64,000 bases of DNA from NCBI RefSeq assembly GCF_014696065.1, contig NZ_JACJPL010000013.1:62001-126000 (forward strand), given 5' to 3'. Every line of letters begins with the position of its first letter. Within the stretch, counting starts at the first letter, position 1. This DNA is from Leptolyngbya sp. FACHB-261 (GTDB lineage: Bacteria; Cyanobacteriota; Cyanobacteriia; FACHB-261). Under the pieces are notes generated by a model. The model was given only the letters and a program-made list of their open reading frames with translations, was not told the origin of the DNA and did not search any database. Made by a program: the position numbers and the translations under genes. This document shows, in pieces, positions 7,653 to 16,680 of this stretch.

Positions 7653-8999
7653 GTGATCGAGCAGAAATTTAGAATTACCCCTGTCAGAACTAAGCCTCAG
7701 TCAAATCGCAGTATGGTTGCAAGTCCGTGGCGGGCTGCTGCCGCTATAGCTTTGGTTGCAATGTCTGCCGCTTGTGAAGGCGATCTCAGCCGAGTCGGTG
7801 CGCAGACCCCAGCCATTGCCCCCGCCCCTGCCTCTACCCCTGCCCAACAACCTGTTACCGCACCTGCTGAGCCTGGCGACCCTTACGCAACCGCTCAAGC
7901 TTTAGTAGCCCTCGGCCCACGCGTAGCGGGAACTCCAGCAACGGCCCAGGCCAGCAGCTACCTGGTAGAGGCGTATCGCAGAGCGGGTTATGTCACTGAG
8001 GTTCAAACCTTTACTTATTCAAAGTTTCAAGATTTGGGCTCAAGTTTAAACATTGGTGGGACGACGATTGAGGCGCGAGCCCTGAATGGTTCTACCTCTG
8101 GCAGAATCACAGCCCCACTTGTTGCCGTCCCCAATCTGGGACGCCCTGCCGACTTCGCTGCGGTTGATGTTCGAGGGGCAGTTGCAATTGTGCGGCGTGG
8201 CGAGATTCGCTTTTCGGAGAAGGTGCAGAACGCAGCGGCTGCCGGAGCCGTCAGTCTGATCATCATCAACAATGAACCAGGCCAACTGCTCGGCGCAGTG
8301 GGGGGTGAAAGCAGAATCCCCGCACTGACGCTATCGGGGGAGCGCGGCGGTCCATTGCTAGAGCAAGCCCGTCGCCAACGGCTGTCAGTGGACCTGAACG
8401 TGAATACTCGTCAAGGAACTGTCACCGGGCGCAATGTGATCGCGCACTTAGAGGGAGTGGACCGCCCCAGTGTTGTGCTCGGCGGCCACTACGACTCAGT
8501 GCAGGGCTCACCCGGTGCCAATGACAATGCCTCAGGCACGGCAGTTGTCCTGGAGATCGCTCGCCAGTTGAAGGATACGCCTCTGGCCCGTCAGGCCTGG
8601 TTTGTCGCCTTTGATGGCGAAGAAGACGGCTTGCATGGCTCTAAAGCCTTTGTGAAAACCGCCGGACCCCAGTTCTTGACTGGCCTGAAGGGGATGCTGA
8701 ACTTCGACATGGTGGGGGTGAATGACGGCCTTCGGGTGGGCGGCAATTCAGAACTGACAGCGTTAGCCAAAGCCATTGACCCGAAAATTTCCACGTTTGA
8801 TGCCAACGGCGGTAGCGATCACGCTTCGTTTGCAGCAGCTGATGTACCGGTTATCTTCTTTTACCGGGGGCAAGACCCCAATTATCACAGCCCAAATGAC
8901 CGAGTCGTTGATTCCCGTTTGCTTAACGAAACAGCCCGAATTGGGCTTGGAGTAGTCAAGCAACTATTGGCTCCTGATTCTGTTCGTTCCCAAATTTAA
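7653..8999 (+). CDS. M28 family zinc aminopeptidase with PA domain, probable lipoprotein
   Basis: 448 residues from GTG 7653; an ATG at codon 21 (MVASPWRAAA) is an equally good start and would place the signal peptide at the N-terminus. The export signal ends AMSAAC (C41), a lipobox-like site, followed by a Pro/Ala-rich linker (51-75). A PA-like insert lies at about 150-250. The M28 zinc-binding set is visible: H279 in GGHYDS, bridging D291 in GANDNASG, catalytic E323 and ligand E324 in DGEEDG, D352 in FDMVG and H412 in YHSPND. It should remove N-terminal amino acids from peptides outside the cytoplasmic membrane. It is the first of a run of exported or stress proteins on the same strand. Confidence 0.82.
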   Translation: MIEQKFRITPVRTKPQSNRSMVASPWRAAAAIALVAMSAACEGDLSRVGAQTPAIAPAPASTPAQQPVTAPAEPGDPYATAQALVALGPRVAGTPATAQASSYLVEAYRRAGYVTEVQTFTYSKFQDLGSSLNIGGTTIEARALNGSTSGRITAPLVAVPNLGRPADFAAVDVRGAVAIVRRGEIRFSEKVQNAAAAGAVSLIIINNEPGQLLGAVGGESRIPALTLSGERGGPLLEQARRQRLSVDLNVNTRQGTVTGRNVIAHLEGVDRPSVVLGGHYDSVQGSPGANDNASGTAVVLEIARQLKDTPLARQAWFVAFDGEEDGLHGSKAFVKTAGPQFLTGLKGMLNFDMVGVNDGLRVGGNSELTALAKAIDPKISTFDANGGSDHASFAAADVPVIFFYRGQDPNYHSPNDRVVDSRLLNETARIGLGVVKQLLAPDSVRSQI

Positions 9000-9028
9000 T
9001 CCTGATTCCAATTCTCTAAAAAATAACT

Positions 9029-9847
9029 ATGTTTCTCCTTTTTGCCCGGAAGTCAGCAAGTTACTTATCGCTAATTTTATTAGGTGCTGTTGGCGGTTTT
9101 TGGGGCGCCCAGAATTTGCCGACCCAAACGCTACCGATCCAGCTCCCTATTCATTCCCCAACAGCTCGCTTACTACCTGAGTTGACTGGTAATCCAGCGG
9201 CAGCTCTAGGACCTAATACAGAGGCCAATTTCATCGCTGATGCTGTGGAGAAAACTGGCCCCGCAGTCGTTCGGATTGATTCTTCTAGAAATCTAGGAAG
9301 ACCAACAGCCTCTAGAAATCGCGTGATGCGGGGAATTGGCTCTGGCTTTATTGTCCAACCGGATGGCCTGGTTTTGACCAGTGCCCATGTTGTGGACGGA
9401 GCCGACCGCGTAACCGTCACACTCAAGGATGGCCGGAACTTCAACGGACGAGTTTTGGGCGAGGATGAACGAACTGATGTCGCCGTCATTAAGATTGAAG
9501 CGGCTAATTTGCCCGCAGTTACACTTGGCAATTCGGCAGATCTGCGCCCCGGTGAGTGGGCGATTGCTATTGGCAATCCCCTAGGTTTAGACAACACAGT
9601 GACCGCAGGCATCATCAGTGCCACTGACCGTTCCAGCCAAGACGTGGGTGCCCGTAATCGACAGATTGATTTTATCCAGACTGATGCCGCGATTAACCCT
9701 GGTAACTCTGGTGGTCCTTTGTTGAATCAACAGGGCCAAGTGATTGGCATGAACACGGCAATTATCGGTCGAGCGCAGGGTTTAGGCTTTGCCGTGCCGA
9801 TTAATCGAGTTCAACAAATCGCCAGCCAATTAGCGGCGCAAAGCTAG
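9029..9847 (+). CDS. Trypsin-like (HtrA/HhoA-type) serine protease without PDZ domain
   Basis: 272 residues. A hydrophobic N-terminus (about 10-27) serves as signal or anchor, then the HtrA protease core follows with H120 in LTSAHVV, D150 in ERTDVAVIK and S227 in GNSGGPL. The core ends AQGLGFAVPI, after which only about 15 residues remain. Classical cyanobacterial HhoA/HhoB/HtrA carry a PDZ domain of about 90 residues after this point; here the stop comes first. The terminus shows no sign of frameshift. It is likely a periplasmic or thylakoid-lumen protease of degradation type, with substrate recognition different from PDZ-bearing relatives. Confidence 0.82.
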   Translation: MFLLFARKSASYLSLILLGAVGGFWGAQNLPTQTLPIQLPIHSPTARLLPELTGNPAAALGPNTEANFIADAVEKTGPAVVRIDSSRNLGRPTASRNRVMRGIGSGFIVQPDGLVLTSAHVVDGADRVTVTLKDGRNFNGRVLGEDERTDVAVIKIEAANLPAVTLGNSADLRPGEWAIAIGNPLGLDNTVTAGIISATDRSSQDVGARNRQIDFIQTDAAINPGNSGGPLLNQQGQVIGMNTAIIGRAQGLGFAVPINRVQQIASQLAAQS

Positions 9848-9932
9848 AGATTCAAACTTAGAAACTCAGAGTTAGAAACTCAAAGCCAATCAATAGCCAA
9901 ACCCAGCTTGACTGGATTAGTTTAGCAAACAG

Positions 9933-10634
9933 ATGGATTCTCAAAGACGAACTCAAGTGATGGAACCCTCTGACCTGGCTGCCTGTTATCGAACGCTAGG
10001 CCTGACCAACGAAGCTACAGAACAAGACATCAAGTCCGCCTATCGGCAGCTGGCTCGTCAATATCACCCGGATGTCAATCCGGGTGATCCAACTGCCGAA
10101 GCGCACTTCAAGCAGGTCGCCTTGGCTTATCAGGCTCTCCTCACAGCTTTTCAGCAGCGGTCACAAGGTCATCCCCCTAGCGGGACCAGTCCATCCGTCT
10201 CAACCTCCCCGGCACCCACAACACCCTCAGCAGGAGCATCAGTACCCACTGCGGCTTCTACCGAGGTGCGCTTTCATATCCACAATCCCGAACAACGAAC
10301 TCCAACCAGTCATTCTCCACAGACCAGTCAATTGGAGAACGAATGGAAGCGACGACAGTTGAATCAGCTCCAGCGTTTGCTGCAACGGGGTAAATGGCAG
10401 CAGGCTATTGAGTTGGCCGAAGACTTAGCCTATCGCTTTAAAGACGATCCAGAAGTTCAGCAAGGGCAGGGGCTGGCTTACCACGGTTGGGGCAGAAAGC
10501 TCCTGGACCGCAAGCGCTATGAGCAGGCGCGGGTCTATCTCAAAAAAGCGTTGCAAGCTGACCCGCGCAACCAGAAGCTCTGGTCTGAGGTTGAACGAGA
10601 CTACAGACGCATCGAACGCCAACTGAGGCTGTAG
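9933..10634 (+). CDS. J-domain protein with C-terminal TPR-like region
   Basis: 233 residues (an ATG at codon 10, MEPSDLAACY, is possible). A J domain occupies about 14-75 with the HPD motif at H45-D47 (RQYHPDVNPGD), which stimulates an Hsp70 (DnaK) partner. A Ser/Pro/Thr-rich linker (about 80-115) follows, then a helical region (130-233) with TPR-like pairs such as LLQRGKWQQAIELAEDLAYR and KRYEQARVYLKKALQADPRN. There is no Gly/Phe region or zinc finger, so it is a type III J protein. The neighbours are proteases and a peroxiredoxin, which fits a protein-quality role. Confidence 0.8.
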   Translation: MDSQRRTQVMEPSDLAACYRTLGLTNEATEQDIKSAYRQLARQYHPDVNPGDPTAEAHFKQVALAYQALLTAFQQRSQGHPPSGTSPSVSTSPAPTTPSAGASVPTAASTEVRFHIHNPEQRTPTSHSPQTSQLENEWKRRQLNQLQRLLQRGKWQQAIELAEDLAYRFKDDPEVQQGQGLAYHGWGRKLLDRKRYEQARVYLKKALQADPRNQKLWSEVERDYRRIERQLRL

Positions 10635-10690
10635 ACCTACGTAGCTGTCTAAGGCTAAATGGTCTGGGGCTGGCCCTTCTAGGGCTATAA

Positions 10691-12220
10691 GTGGGTTCAG
10701 TCCGTTTCGCCCCTGGGGATACCCCTTTGAGCCCACGTTGGAGTCAAGCTAGCCTGCCGCAACCTCGCTGGTTGCTGCTACTCCTGTCACTTCTGCTGAT
10801 TGCCCTTTCCTGGTGGGGACTGCTGGCTGCACGCACAGGCTTAAATGTGCGTTCCCTAGAGCACGATGGCGTGCCGATGCTGTATCTGGCACTGCAGCAG
10901 GCGAGCCAAGCACCAGGGGTTCTGATTGCGCATGGCTATGCTGGCTCCAAGCAGTTAATGCTGGGCTACGGTTACACCCTGGCCCGGTCTGGCTATGCAG
11001 TGATGCTATGGGACTTCGATGGTCACGGTGCTAACACAGCTGCTCTAGAACGTCTTTCGCTCCAGAGAAATCTTGATACCGCCTATGCTGCCCTCCTGGA
11101 GCAGCCCGAAGTTGATCCCAAACGTCTAGCCCTCCTTGGCCATTCAATGGGCAGTGGTGCGGTGATGTCTGCGGCGATTCAAGACCCAGCTCGCTTCGCA
11201 GCAACGGTTGCAATCTCCCCTACAGGTGCGGCAGTCACACCCGAAACCCCTCGCAATCTGATGCTGCAAGCCGGAAGTTGGGAGCAGGGTTTCGTTGCCA
11301 ATGCTCAACGACTGCTAGCGGCAGCGGGTGGCGAAAACAACGACTTAGCCGGGGGACGGGGGCGGACCTTTGTGCTGATCCCTAAAGCTGAGCACATCAC
11401 CATCCTCCTGCGGCCTATCAGTCATCAGGCTGCGCTTAACTGGCTCGACCAGACCTTTAACCTGCTACGCTCGGCCCAGGCTACCATGCAGCCCTATATC
11501 GACCGGCGCTTTCTCTGGTATGGGCTGCATTTGCTGGCCTGGTTGCTATGCCTCAGCGCCCTCGCACCAACCCTGACGGCCATTGTCCCTGAGAGCAAAG
11601 TGACAAGCAGTCGCCTCAGACGCTGGGGTGGGTTGCTGCTATCGCCTCTGTTGGCCGGTGGAGCGCTGCTGTTGCTCAGCCGTAGCATCCAACTCGAGAG
11701 TTTGGGAGGCGTGCAGGTCGGCGGTGCTGTCGGTCTCTGGTTTCTGGTAGCTGGCCTGGTCTGGCTGGCGAGCCTATTTCGCCTACCCCGACCCACGCTG
11801 CCAGCCCTCGGTGTGGGCGCTGTGCTGTTCGGGTTACTTTGGCTTGCCTTTGGGGTGATGGCACAAGAAGTTTGGCTGCAATGGTGGCTCTTAGCAGGAC
11901 GGCTACGCCTATGGCCCCTGCTCGCGGTAGCCTGTGTGCCTTGGTTCCTTGCCTCAGGCTTAGCCCAACGTCATGCTGGAGGGGCGGAGCGTCTGCTGTG
12001 GTGGCTGGCGCAAAGTGTGGTGTTAGTGGTGGGCTTTGGTTGGCTGACTCAATTACTGCCTCAATTGGGCTTTATTTACCTGTTGCTGCCGTTATTTCCA
12101 CTGTTGATGGCTATGTTTGTTTGGATCGCAGCCTTGCTCCGGGATGCTTGGAGTTACGCTTTGGGCAGTGCCCTGTTCTTCGGCTGGGTTTTGGCTGCCG
12201 TCTTTCCCCTAGCGTCTTGA
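10691..12220 (+). CDS. Membrane-anchored alpha/beta hydrolase with C-terminal multi-span domain
   Basis: 509 residues from GTG 10691. The N-terminal helix (27-46) anchors an alpha/beta hydrolase domain (about 50-265) with oxyanion segment IAHGYAGSK, nucleophile S152 in LLGHSMGSG and a probable catalytic His in KAEHITILL. The remainder (about 285-509) holds six to seven membrane helices rich in Leu and Trp. Hydrolase plus polytopic membrane tail is an unusual architecture; substrate unknown, though lipid or ester hydrolysis at the membrane is plausible. It lies between the J protein and the peroxiredoxin on the same strand, with short gaps. Confidence 0.75.
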   Translation: MGSVRFAPGDTPLSPRWSQASLPQPRWLLLLLSLLLIALSWWGLLAARTGLNVRSLEHDGVPMLYLALQQASQAPGVLIAHGYAGSKQLMLGYGYTLARSGYAVMLWDFDGHGANTAALERLSLQRNLDTAYAALLEQPEVDPKRLALLGHSMGSGAVMSAAIQDPARFAATVAISPTGAAVTPETPRNLMLQAGSWEQGFVANAQRLLAAAGGENNDLAGGRGRTFVLIPKAEHITILLRPISHQAALNWLDQTFNLLRSAQATMQPYIDRRFLWYGLHLLAWLLCLSALAPTLTAIVPESKVTSSRLRRWGGLLLSPLLAGGALLLLSRSIQLESLGGVQVGGAVGLWFLVAGLVWLASLFRLPRPTLPALGVGAVLFGLLWLAFGVMAQEVWLQWWLLAGRLRLWPLLAVACVPWFLASGLAQRHAGGAERLLWWLAQSVVLVVGFGWLTQLLPQLGFIYLLLPLFPLLMAMFVWIAALLRDAWSYALGSALFFGWVLAAVFPLAS

Positions 12221-12327
12221 CTAGGTGGAATCGCGTCACAGCAAGCAGATTTCGGAAGCTGCGATTGGTAATCTTTACAGCTCGCCGAGAAGTTCAGAGT
12301 GAAATTCATAGCCAAGGAGTCAGACTG

Positions 12328-13062
12328 ATGGTGTCTAGCCGTGAAGGCCAAAGAGTTCCCAAAGTCACTTTTCGTACTCGCCAAAATGGTCAATGGCAAG
12401 ACGTGACCACAGATGAATTATTTACGGGTAAAAACGTCATTGTTTTCGCGTTGCCAGGGGCATTCACTCCAACCTGCTCCTCCACACACCTACCGGGTTA
12501 CAACGAGCTGGCTAAAACCTTTAAGGAAAATGGTGTAGATGAAATTATCTGCCTTTCGGTTAACGATCCCTTTGTAATGAATGAATGGGCAAAGGATCAA
12601 GAAGCAGAAAACATCACCATGATGCCCGATGGCAATGGCGAGTTCACGGATGGTATGGGCATGTTGGTGGATAAAGCAGATCTGGGGTTGGGCAAGCGCT
12701 CTTGGCGCTACTCAATGCTGGTGAAAGATGGTCTGATTGACAAAATGTTTATTGAACCTGATGAACCCGGCGACCCTTTCAAGGTCTCAGATGCGCAAAC
12801 CATGCTCAAACACATTAATCCCCAGGCTTCGAAACCGAAGTGCGTTTCCCTGTTTACCAAGGTGGGCTGCCCCTTCTGCGCCCGAGCTAAGGAAATGCTG
12901 ACCGAGCACGGACTGAATTACGAAGAAATCACCTTAGGCGAGAATGCAACTTCTCGCTCGCTCAAGGCGGTTACCGGAGCAACAACAGTTCCCCAAGTTT
13001 TTATTGATGGCCGCTTGATTGGCGATTCTGAAGCTTTGGCCAACTATCTCAAAACGGCCTAG
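12328..13062 (+). CDS. Peroxiredoxin-glutaredoxin fusion (hybrid PGdx)
   Basis: 244 residues from ATG 12328, chosen because AAGGAG lies at 12314-12319 and the upstream frame has no family match. The Prx5-type peroxiredoxin domain (1-165) has peroxidatic C50 in [12 protein letters not shown]. The glutaredoxin domain (about 170-244) has the dithiol site CPFC (C181, C184) and TVPQVFIDG. Hybrid Prx5-Grx proteins reduce peroxides using glutathione without a separate glutaredoxin; they are known from Haemophilus, Chromatium and several cyanobacteria. The protein is soluble and cytosolic. Length and motifs are intact. Confidence 0.92.
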   Translation: MVSSREGQRVPKVTFRTRQNGQWQDVTTDELFTGKNVIVFALPGAFTPTCSSTHLPGYNELAKTFKENGVDEIICLSVNDPFVMNEWAKDQEAENITMMPDGNGEFTDGMGMLVDKADLGLGKRSWRYSMLVKDGLIDKMFIEPDEPGDPFKVSDAQTMLKHINPQASKPKCVSLFTKVGCPFCARAKEMLTEHGLNYEEITLGENATSRSLKAVTGATTVPQVFIDGRLIGDSEALANYLKTA

Positions 13063-13458
13063 GTTAAACCTAAGTTTAACTGGGAGTGCTGCCTCAAGAA
13101 AGACCTACTTTTCTTAAAATCGGCGCACTTGCAATCGACACCATGTTTCTTGCGAAAGCTGCTGGACCGGAGGTGAGCGGACGATTTTCCAGCTCCTCAG
13201 CCCTTAATGAGGTACTTTCCGGGCCTAAATTTCTGGCCTCATGAACTGGTCTCATGAAATCGTCTGTTTCTATCCCTATCAGGGGATTTCAGGCCAAACG
13301 GTCCAGCGTCGGCTTGGCTGAGCTAGCTCAGCCAAGCCACCAAAATTCGAGAGTGTCCAAAAAATTTCCCTCAAAAGGGCAACTTGACCGCCCCAGGAGT
13401 AGTACATTAGTATTACTTAGTCACAGATTTACTCTCGTTTAACCCTCCCTGGGGACCT
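13063..13458. promoter_or_regulatory. Upstream region of the ParM-like gene with a perfect 28-bp palindrome
   Basis: At 13311-13338 the half-site GGCTTGGCTGAGCT is followed immediately by its exact reverse complement. There is no T-run after it, so it is not a standard terminator. It lies 120 bases before the ParM-like start and could be an operator or part of a centromere-like site bound by the ParR-like protein; equally, it could be an RNA hairpin ending the peroxiredoxin transcript. Other short motifs: CTCATGAA twice (about 13238 and 13251) and ATCCCtatcaGGGGAT (about 13271-13287). No array of iterons typical of plasmid parC was found. A -10-like TAGTATTAC sits at about 13407-13415. Confidence 0.45.
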
Positions 13459-14505
13459 ATGGCACTTAAAAAGCACATCAGCCTTTACCCTGCAGACCTT
13501 GGCAACGGTACTCTGAAGTGGATTCCACCCGGCAATCACGAAGTTCAGGCAATGCCTTCAGTGGCTGCTGACATCATTCCCGGGGAGCGAGTTACGGGCG
13601 ACCTCGGTGGCTCGGTCTACTTACAAGTCCTCGAATCCGACTGTGAGCAACTCAATGGCCGCAACGTGGTGGTCGGTCGCAAGGCTTACGAATATCCCAA
13701 CGCCAGAGCCACATTCAAGGCACCCGATAAAACGCCCTATTACCCAATTCTGGCCCTTGCCACGATCGATGGCGAGGAAGGCGCAGAAATCACGATCGAT
13801 TGTCTAGTACTCCAGATGCTCGACACTAAAGATGAGTCGGGCAAAGCATTGCTGCGCGAGCAGATCGTGGGCAAGCACTTCAAGCTCAGTCGCAACGGCA
13901 AAGTATTCAAGCTACTGATCAAGAATCTGGTGGTAGTTCCTGAAGCATTTCCTGGATACATCTACACCAAGCAAATGGATCTGTTGCTGCCGGATTCTTA
14001 CAATGCCTATTTGGACGTAGGTGCCGGCACGATTCAAGGCATGGTTGTCAAGCCGAACGGTGAGATTTATCAGGGCACCAGTTTTGTAGTTGAGCGCCGA
14101 GGTGTAGGCCGCATTGCCGAAGACATTGCTCGCAACCCAGCAATTATCGAGGCTCTGGGCAATCGCCATGCCAAGCCCGAGCAGATTCTCGAAGCGATTA
14201 AGGGTGGCACTTACGCGATTGGTTCTACCTTCCGACGCGTGGATTTCAAGGCTCAATACGATGCTTTACGCAGTGGTTGGATGATCAACGCTGTCGATGA
14301 TGCGCTGCGCTATTGGGATCACTGCATCGAGCTGGTCGAAACTATTTACCTGTTTGGTGGTGGCGCCAATCATATGCGGCAAATTGCCGCTGTGAACGAA
14401 GGCTGGGTGATTTTAGATCAGCCTGAATATGTCAATATCCGAGGTTTGGCTCTGTATGGAGCTTTTGCTGGCGTAGGAGCCACGCCGCTACGCAAGGTTG
14501 GTTAG
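13459..14505 (+). CDS. parM: ParM/StbA-like actin-family protein
   Basis: 348 residues. The actin-fold phosphate loops are visible: N-terminal D13 in YPADLGNGTLKW and the second loop YLDVGAGTIQGMVV (about 181-194), with the adenosine motif LFGGGANHM near 307. KGGTYAIGS and the C-terminal RGLALYGAFAG match ParM/StbA-type proteins found in cyanobacteria and plasmids. It should polymerise with ATP and push or position DNA or another cargo. The next gene begins 13 bases downstream and encodes a small basic protein that fits a ParR adaptor. No replication gene is nearby, so this is probably a chromosomal copy. Symbol by resemblance only. Confidence 0.75.
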   Translation: MALKKHISLYPADLGNGTLKWIPPGNHEVQAMPSVAADIIPGERVTGDLGGSVYLQVLESDCEQLNGRNVVVGRKAYEYPNARATFKAPDKTPYYPILALATIDGEEGAEITIDCLVLQMLDTKDESGKALLREQIVGKHFKLSRNGKVFKLLIKNLVVVPEAFPGYIYTKQMDLLLPDSYNAYLDVGAGTIQGMVVKPNGEIYQGTSFVVERRGVGRIAEDIARNPAIIEALGNRHAKPEQILEAIKGGTYAIGSTFRRVDFKAQYDALRSGWMINAVDDALRYWDHCIELVETIYLFGGGANHMRQIAAVNEGWVILDQPEYVNIRGLALYGAFAGVGATPLRKVG

Positions 14506-14518
14506 GGGGATTGGAAAC

Positions 14519-14896
14519 ATGACAGGCACATTAGAACCGAATCAAAAATCCACGAAAAAGCTGAAGCTGCTGATTGAAGATAATTACAAAGAGCAACTGC
14601 AAAGCTTGAAAAAAGCGTTCAAAGTCAGCAGCATGAATCTGGCAATTGAGCGGCTGATTGACTTATACGGGGAGCGAGCAGAGCGGGATCAAAGGGCATT
14701 TGAGGAAGCGATTCGCTCAGGGCGAACCGTACTGACAGCGCCAGGACCCGGCTCTGGGTCTACTGTACAGACCGTACAGCCTGCTGCTCTACAACCTGTT
14801 GCGCTACAACCGATTGCAGAACCACCGCCGCCGGTGGAGGAAGCGCCAGTGCGCAGACTTAGTAAATTCAGCCGAGGACTTGACGCTTTGCGTTAA
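14519..14896 (+). CDS. ParR-like small DNA-binding adaptor (predicted)
   Basis: 125 residues from ATG 14519 (MTGTLEPNQK); a GTG at 14498 inside the preceding gene would add seven residues. The N-terminal part, KKLKLLIEDNYKEQLQSLKK followed by SSMNLAIERLIDLYGERAER, has the strand-helix-helix pattern of ribbon-helix-helix proteins. The middle is low complexity (Pro/Gln/Val repeats TVQTVQPAALQPVALQPIA), and a conserved-looking basic end reads RRLSKFSRGLDALR. In type II partition systems ParR binds the centromere by such a fold, and its C-terminal peptide caps ParM filaments; that layout fits here. The assignment is inference from position and architecture. Confidence 0.55.
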   Translation: MTGTLEPNQKSTKKLKLLIEDNYKEQLQSLKKAFKVSSMNLAIERLIDLYGERAERDQRAFEEAIRSGRTVLTAPGPGSGSTVQTVQPAALQPVALQPIAEPPPPVEEAPVRRLSKFSRGLDALR

Positions 14897-14915
14897 TGTT
14901 TGGCGTGGTTTGCTC

Positions 14916-15065
14916 TTACCCGTTGCCCGTAATTGCAGGATTAATCAAGTGGCTGGTGGCACCAGCAATGCCATTGAGCATAAACTGAACCCCAACTGCA
15001 GCCAGTAACAGGCCTAGAATTCGGGTGGCAATATCTAGGTCTGTTTTACCAGCTTTGAACAACCC
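14916..15065 (-). pseudogene. MarC-family membrane protein, C-terminal remnant
   Basis: Reading the minus strand from about 15065 to the TAA at 14916-14918 gives FKAGKTDLDIATRILGLLLA then AVGVQFMLNGIAGATSHLIN and NPAITGNG. This is the last transmembrane helix and tail of MarC/UPF0056 proteins (typical R-x-x-G-L-L-L-A-A-x-x-V-Q-F-x-L-N-G). Upstream on that strand the frame continues without a start codon or the remaining 150 residues, so only about 45 family residues survive. A MITE-like element lies about 80 bases further upstream and may mark the breakpoint. Confidence 0.5.
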
Positions 15066-15148
15066 AGTAGGTCTTGTCTGAGAATGAGACCTGCACCTGT
15101 ACGGTTAAGTAGCACCTCACCGCAACCAGTTTGAGCTGAGATGCTACT

Positions 15149-15267
15149 TATACCAACTCACTTTTTAATCGCTACACACCGACCCCTCCCAACCTCCCCC
15201 TGCTAAGGGGAGGAGCCGTAGGCGGTGGGGTTTTGATTGGTAGCTCTCATTTAGAGAATTGGTATTA
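15149..15267. repeat. MITE-like element with short terminal inverted repeats
   Basis: The ends TATACCAACTC (15149-15159) and GAGAATTGGTATTA (15254-15267) are imperfect inverted repeats sharing TACCAA/TTGGTA and GAG/CTC. Inside is a stem rich in C and G: CCTCCCC-type run (about 15194-15200) against GGGGAGG (15207-15213), of the kind found in many dispersed cyanobacterial repeats. Only this copy is in the window, so mobility cannot be shown. Confidence 0.4.
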
Positions 15268-15294
15268 CAGCTTTAGGACATCCAAGGGATCGCT

Positions 15295-15558
15295 TTAGCG
15301 GCCATAAAGCGTAATCGGCACACCCGACTGCATGATCACGATCCGAGAGGCAGTAATGTTACCCGTTGCAACTCCAGCGACGGCCCCGCCTAATGTGCTG
15401 GCAGCACTGTCCGCTTGAACAGCAGTTCCTGGATGGAGGTGAAGCTCAACATTACTACGAGAGTAGGCTTCGGCTGGCTGAACTGTTATCAGGGTCGTCC
15501 CTGCCAATCCCAGACTGAGAGCGGTTGCATACAAGGCTTTATTGACACGTATGCTCAT
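15295..15558 (-). CDS. Small secreted protein of unknown function
   Basis: 87 residues with a good ribosome site (AGGAGA, 6-7 bases before ATG). The N-terminus MSIRVNKALYATALSLGLAG is a signal peptide with probable cleavage after AEA (about 30-32, PAEAYSRS). The mature part of about 55 residues contains HLHPGTAVQADSAAS, a Gly/Ala segment LGGAVAGVATG and ends VPITLYGR. No family is recognised. It is on the minus strand between a repeat element and the second DUF2949 gene. Confidence 0.6.
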   Translation of the reverse strand: MSIRVNKALYATALSLGLAGTTLITVQPAEAYSRSNVELHLHPGTAVQADSAASTLGGAVAGVATGNITASRIVIMQSGVPITLYGR

Positions 15559-15665
15559 GGTCTTTCTCCTAAAATTATGAATCTGAGGATGAATCTGAGG
15601 GGTTAGCGAGTATTTTGTAAGGGACGCCTGTCAATGACTCGGCTCTATTACTAATCAGGCTTGGG

Positions 15666-15869
15666 TTAGGCGTGAGTGTAGTGCTCCAACCAGTCAAAAA
15701 TCTGCTCAAGCTGTTGAAGTGAGACCAAACCGTACTGCCAAAGAATCATGGGCAAGGGACCAGGGTCTTGCTCCGAAAGGCGCAGGGCTAAGTTGAGTGA
15801 GTCTTCTGACAGCGCCAAGTTTTGCCGTAGAAAGTTGACGAGCTGAGTTTTGCTGTTTTGCAGAATCAT
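15666..15869 (-). CDS. DUF2949 family protein, second copy
   Basis: 67 residues. It carries the same core as the protein at 7394-7639: SKTQLVNFLRQNL, then EQDPGPLPMILWQYGLVSLQ and IFDWLE, roughly two thirds identical over 60 positions. This copy lacks the C-terminal extension of the first one and begins closer to the helix. Function unknown. Confidence 0.75.
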   Translation of the reverse strand: MILQNSKTQLVNFLRQNLALSEDSLNLALRLSEQDPGPLPMILWQYGLVSLQQLEQIFDWLEHYTHA

Positions 15870-16315
15870 TATTAAACCCTCTTACGAATACTGGTCGTTC
15901 TCTATAAAGCTGAAAGCAGCGCTGGAAACCACTGGACTCAGTATTGAGCTACAACAGCCTTGAGAACAGGCAAGATCTGCCAGTAAGGCCGTAATTTAAA
16001 ATTCAACTTAAGCACTACCCAGCCGAAACTAAGCCAAAAGCAGTCACTCAACTCAGTTGATCTGTCACAAGAACAGGCGAGACCCGCTTGGAGTGAACCG
16101 ATTGGCTTCAACAAAGGAAACTTAAAAGCGACAATTTTTTGAAGAATACCCTAGCAGCCAATGTCGTTTGGCTATTGGTTTGGCAAGAAATCAAGTTGTT
16201 TTCTAAATGGCTTATCTTAGCTGTTCAAAGCTTCTAAGAAGAGGAAAACTGAGCATAGTTCTTGGGGAAGGTAACCTCACCGGTTCAGATCCCAATCCTT
16301 ATTAGGAGTAGTCCA
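15870..16315. other. Divergent intergenic region
   Basis: About 445 bases between the minus-strand DUF2949 gene and a plus-strand secreted-protein gene, so it must hold two promoters. On the minus strand the words CTTAAGTTGAA (about 16000-16010) and CTTGCCTG (about 15967-15974) recall a repeat found at 35665 and 57111, but the similarity in between is poor. No RNA gene is visible. Confidence 0.3.
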
Positions 16316-16627
16316 ATGCGCTTATTACTAAAAACCCTGACTCTCGCTGCGCTACTAAGTCTGACCCTAGCCTCTGCGGCAAAAGCGGCAAAACCAGCTC
16401 CGGCTCTGCCCAACTCAAACCCTATTGGCCCTTCCGATTCCCAGTACACAGTGCGGGGTCTTGGCAAGAATGAGGGGTACTATCTTTCCACTGTTCAACC
16501 ACAAGGTACTAAACATCTTACCTCCCAATCTCTAACACACATCCAGATGGAAAAGTCTCTCAAGACTACCGCTCCCAAGCAAGGGGTGTCTGCAGAAGAT
16601 CGGCAATGGCCTCATTTCAATCGATAG
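16316..16627 (+). CDS. Small secreted protein of unknown function
   Basis: 103 residues from ATG 16316, chosen for the ribosome site TAGGAG nine bases upstream and because it begins a clean signal peptide (MRLLLKTLTLAALLSLTLAS, cleavage near AKA-AKP). The mature part is Pro/Ala/Ser-rich with SQYTVRGLGKNEGYYLSTVQ in the middle and a polar Lys-rich end. No family is recognised; it is probably periplasmic and partly disordered. Confidence 0.55.
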   Translation: MRLLLKTLTLAALLSLTLASAAKAAKPAPALPNSNPIGPSDSQYTVRGLGKNEGYYLSTVQPQGTKHLTSQSLTHIQMEKSLKTTAPKQGVSAEDRQWPHFNR

Positions 16628-16680
16628 ATGCTGTCGCCGCATCTTGGGGAGACTATCTTAGCTATGCTGCAGCAACCTAG

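Noticed and set aside
9151-9624. 157-codon minus-strand frame opposite the trypsin-like protease
   Set aside because: It overlaps the catalytic core coding on the plus strand and has Pro/Arg/Ser-rich composition with no family pattern.
11839-12327. Long N-terminal extension of the peroxiredoxin-glutaredoxin frame
   Set aside because: It overlaps the hydrolase gene, is Cys/Arg-rich and unlike any peroxiredoxin; the ATG at 12328 has a good ribosome site.
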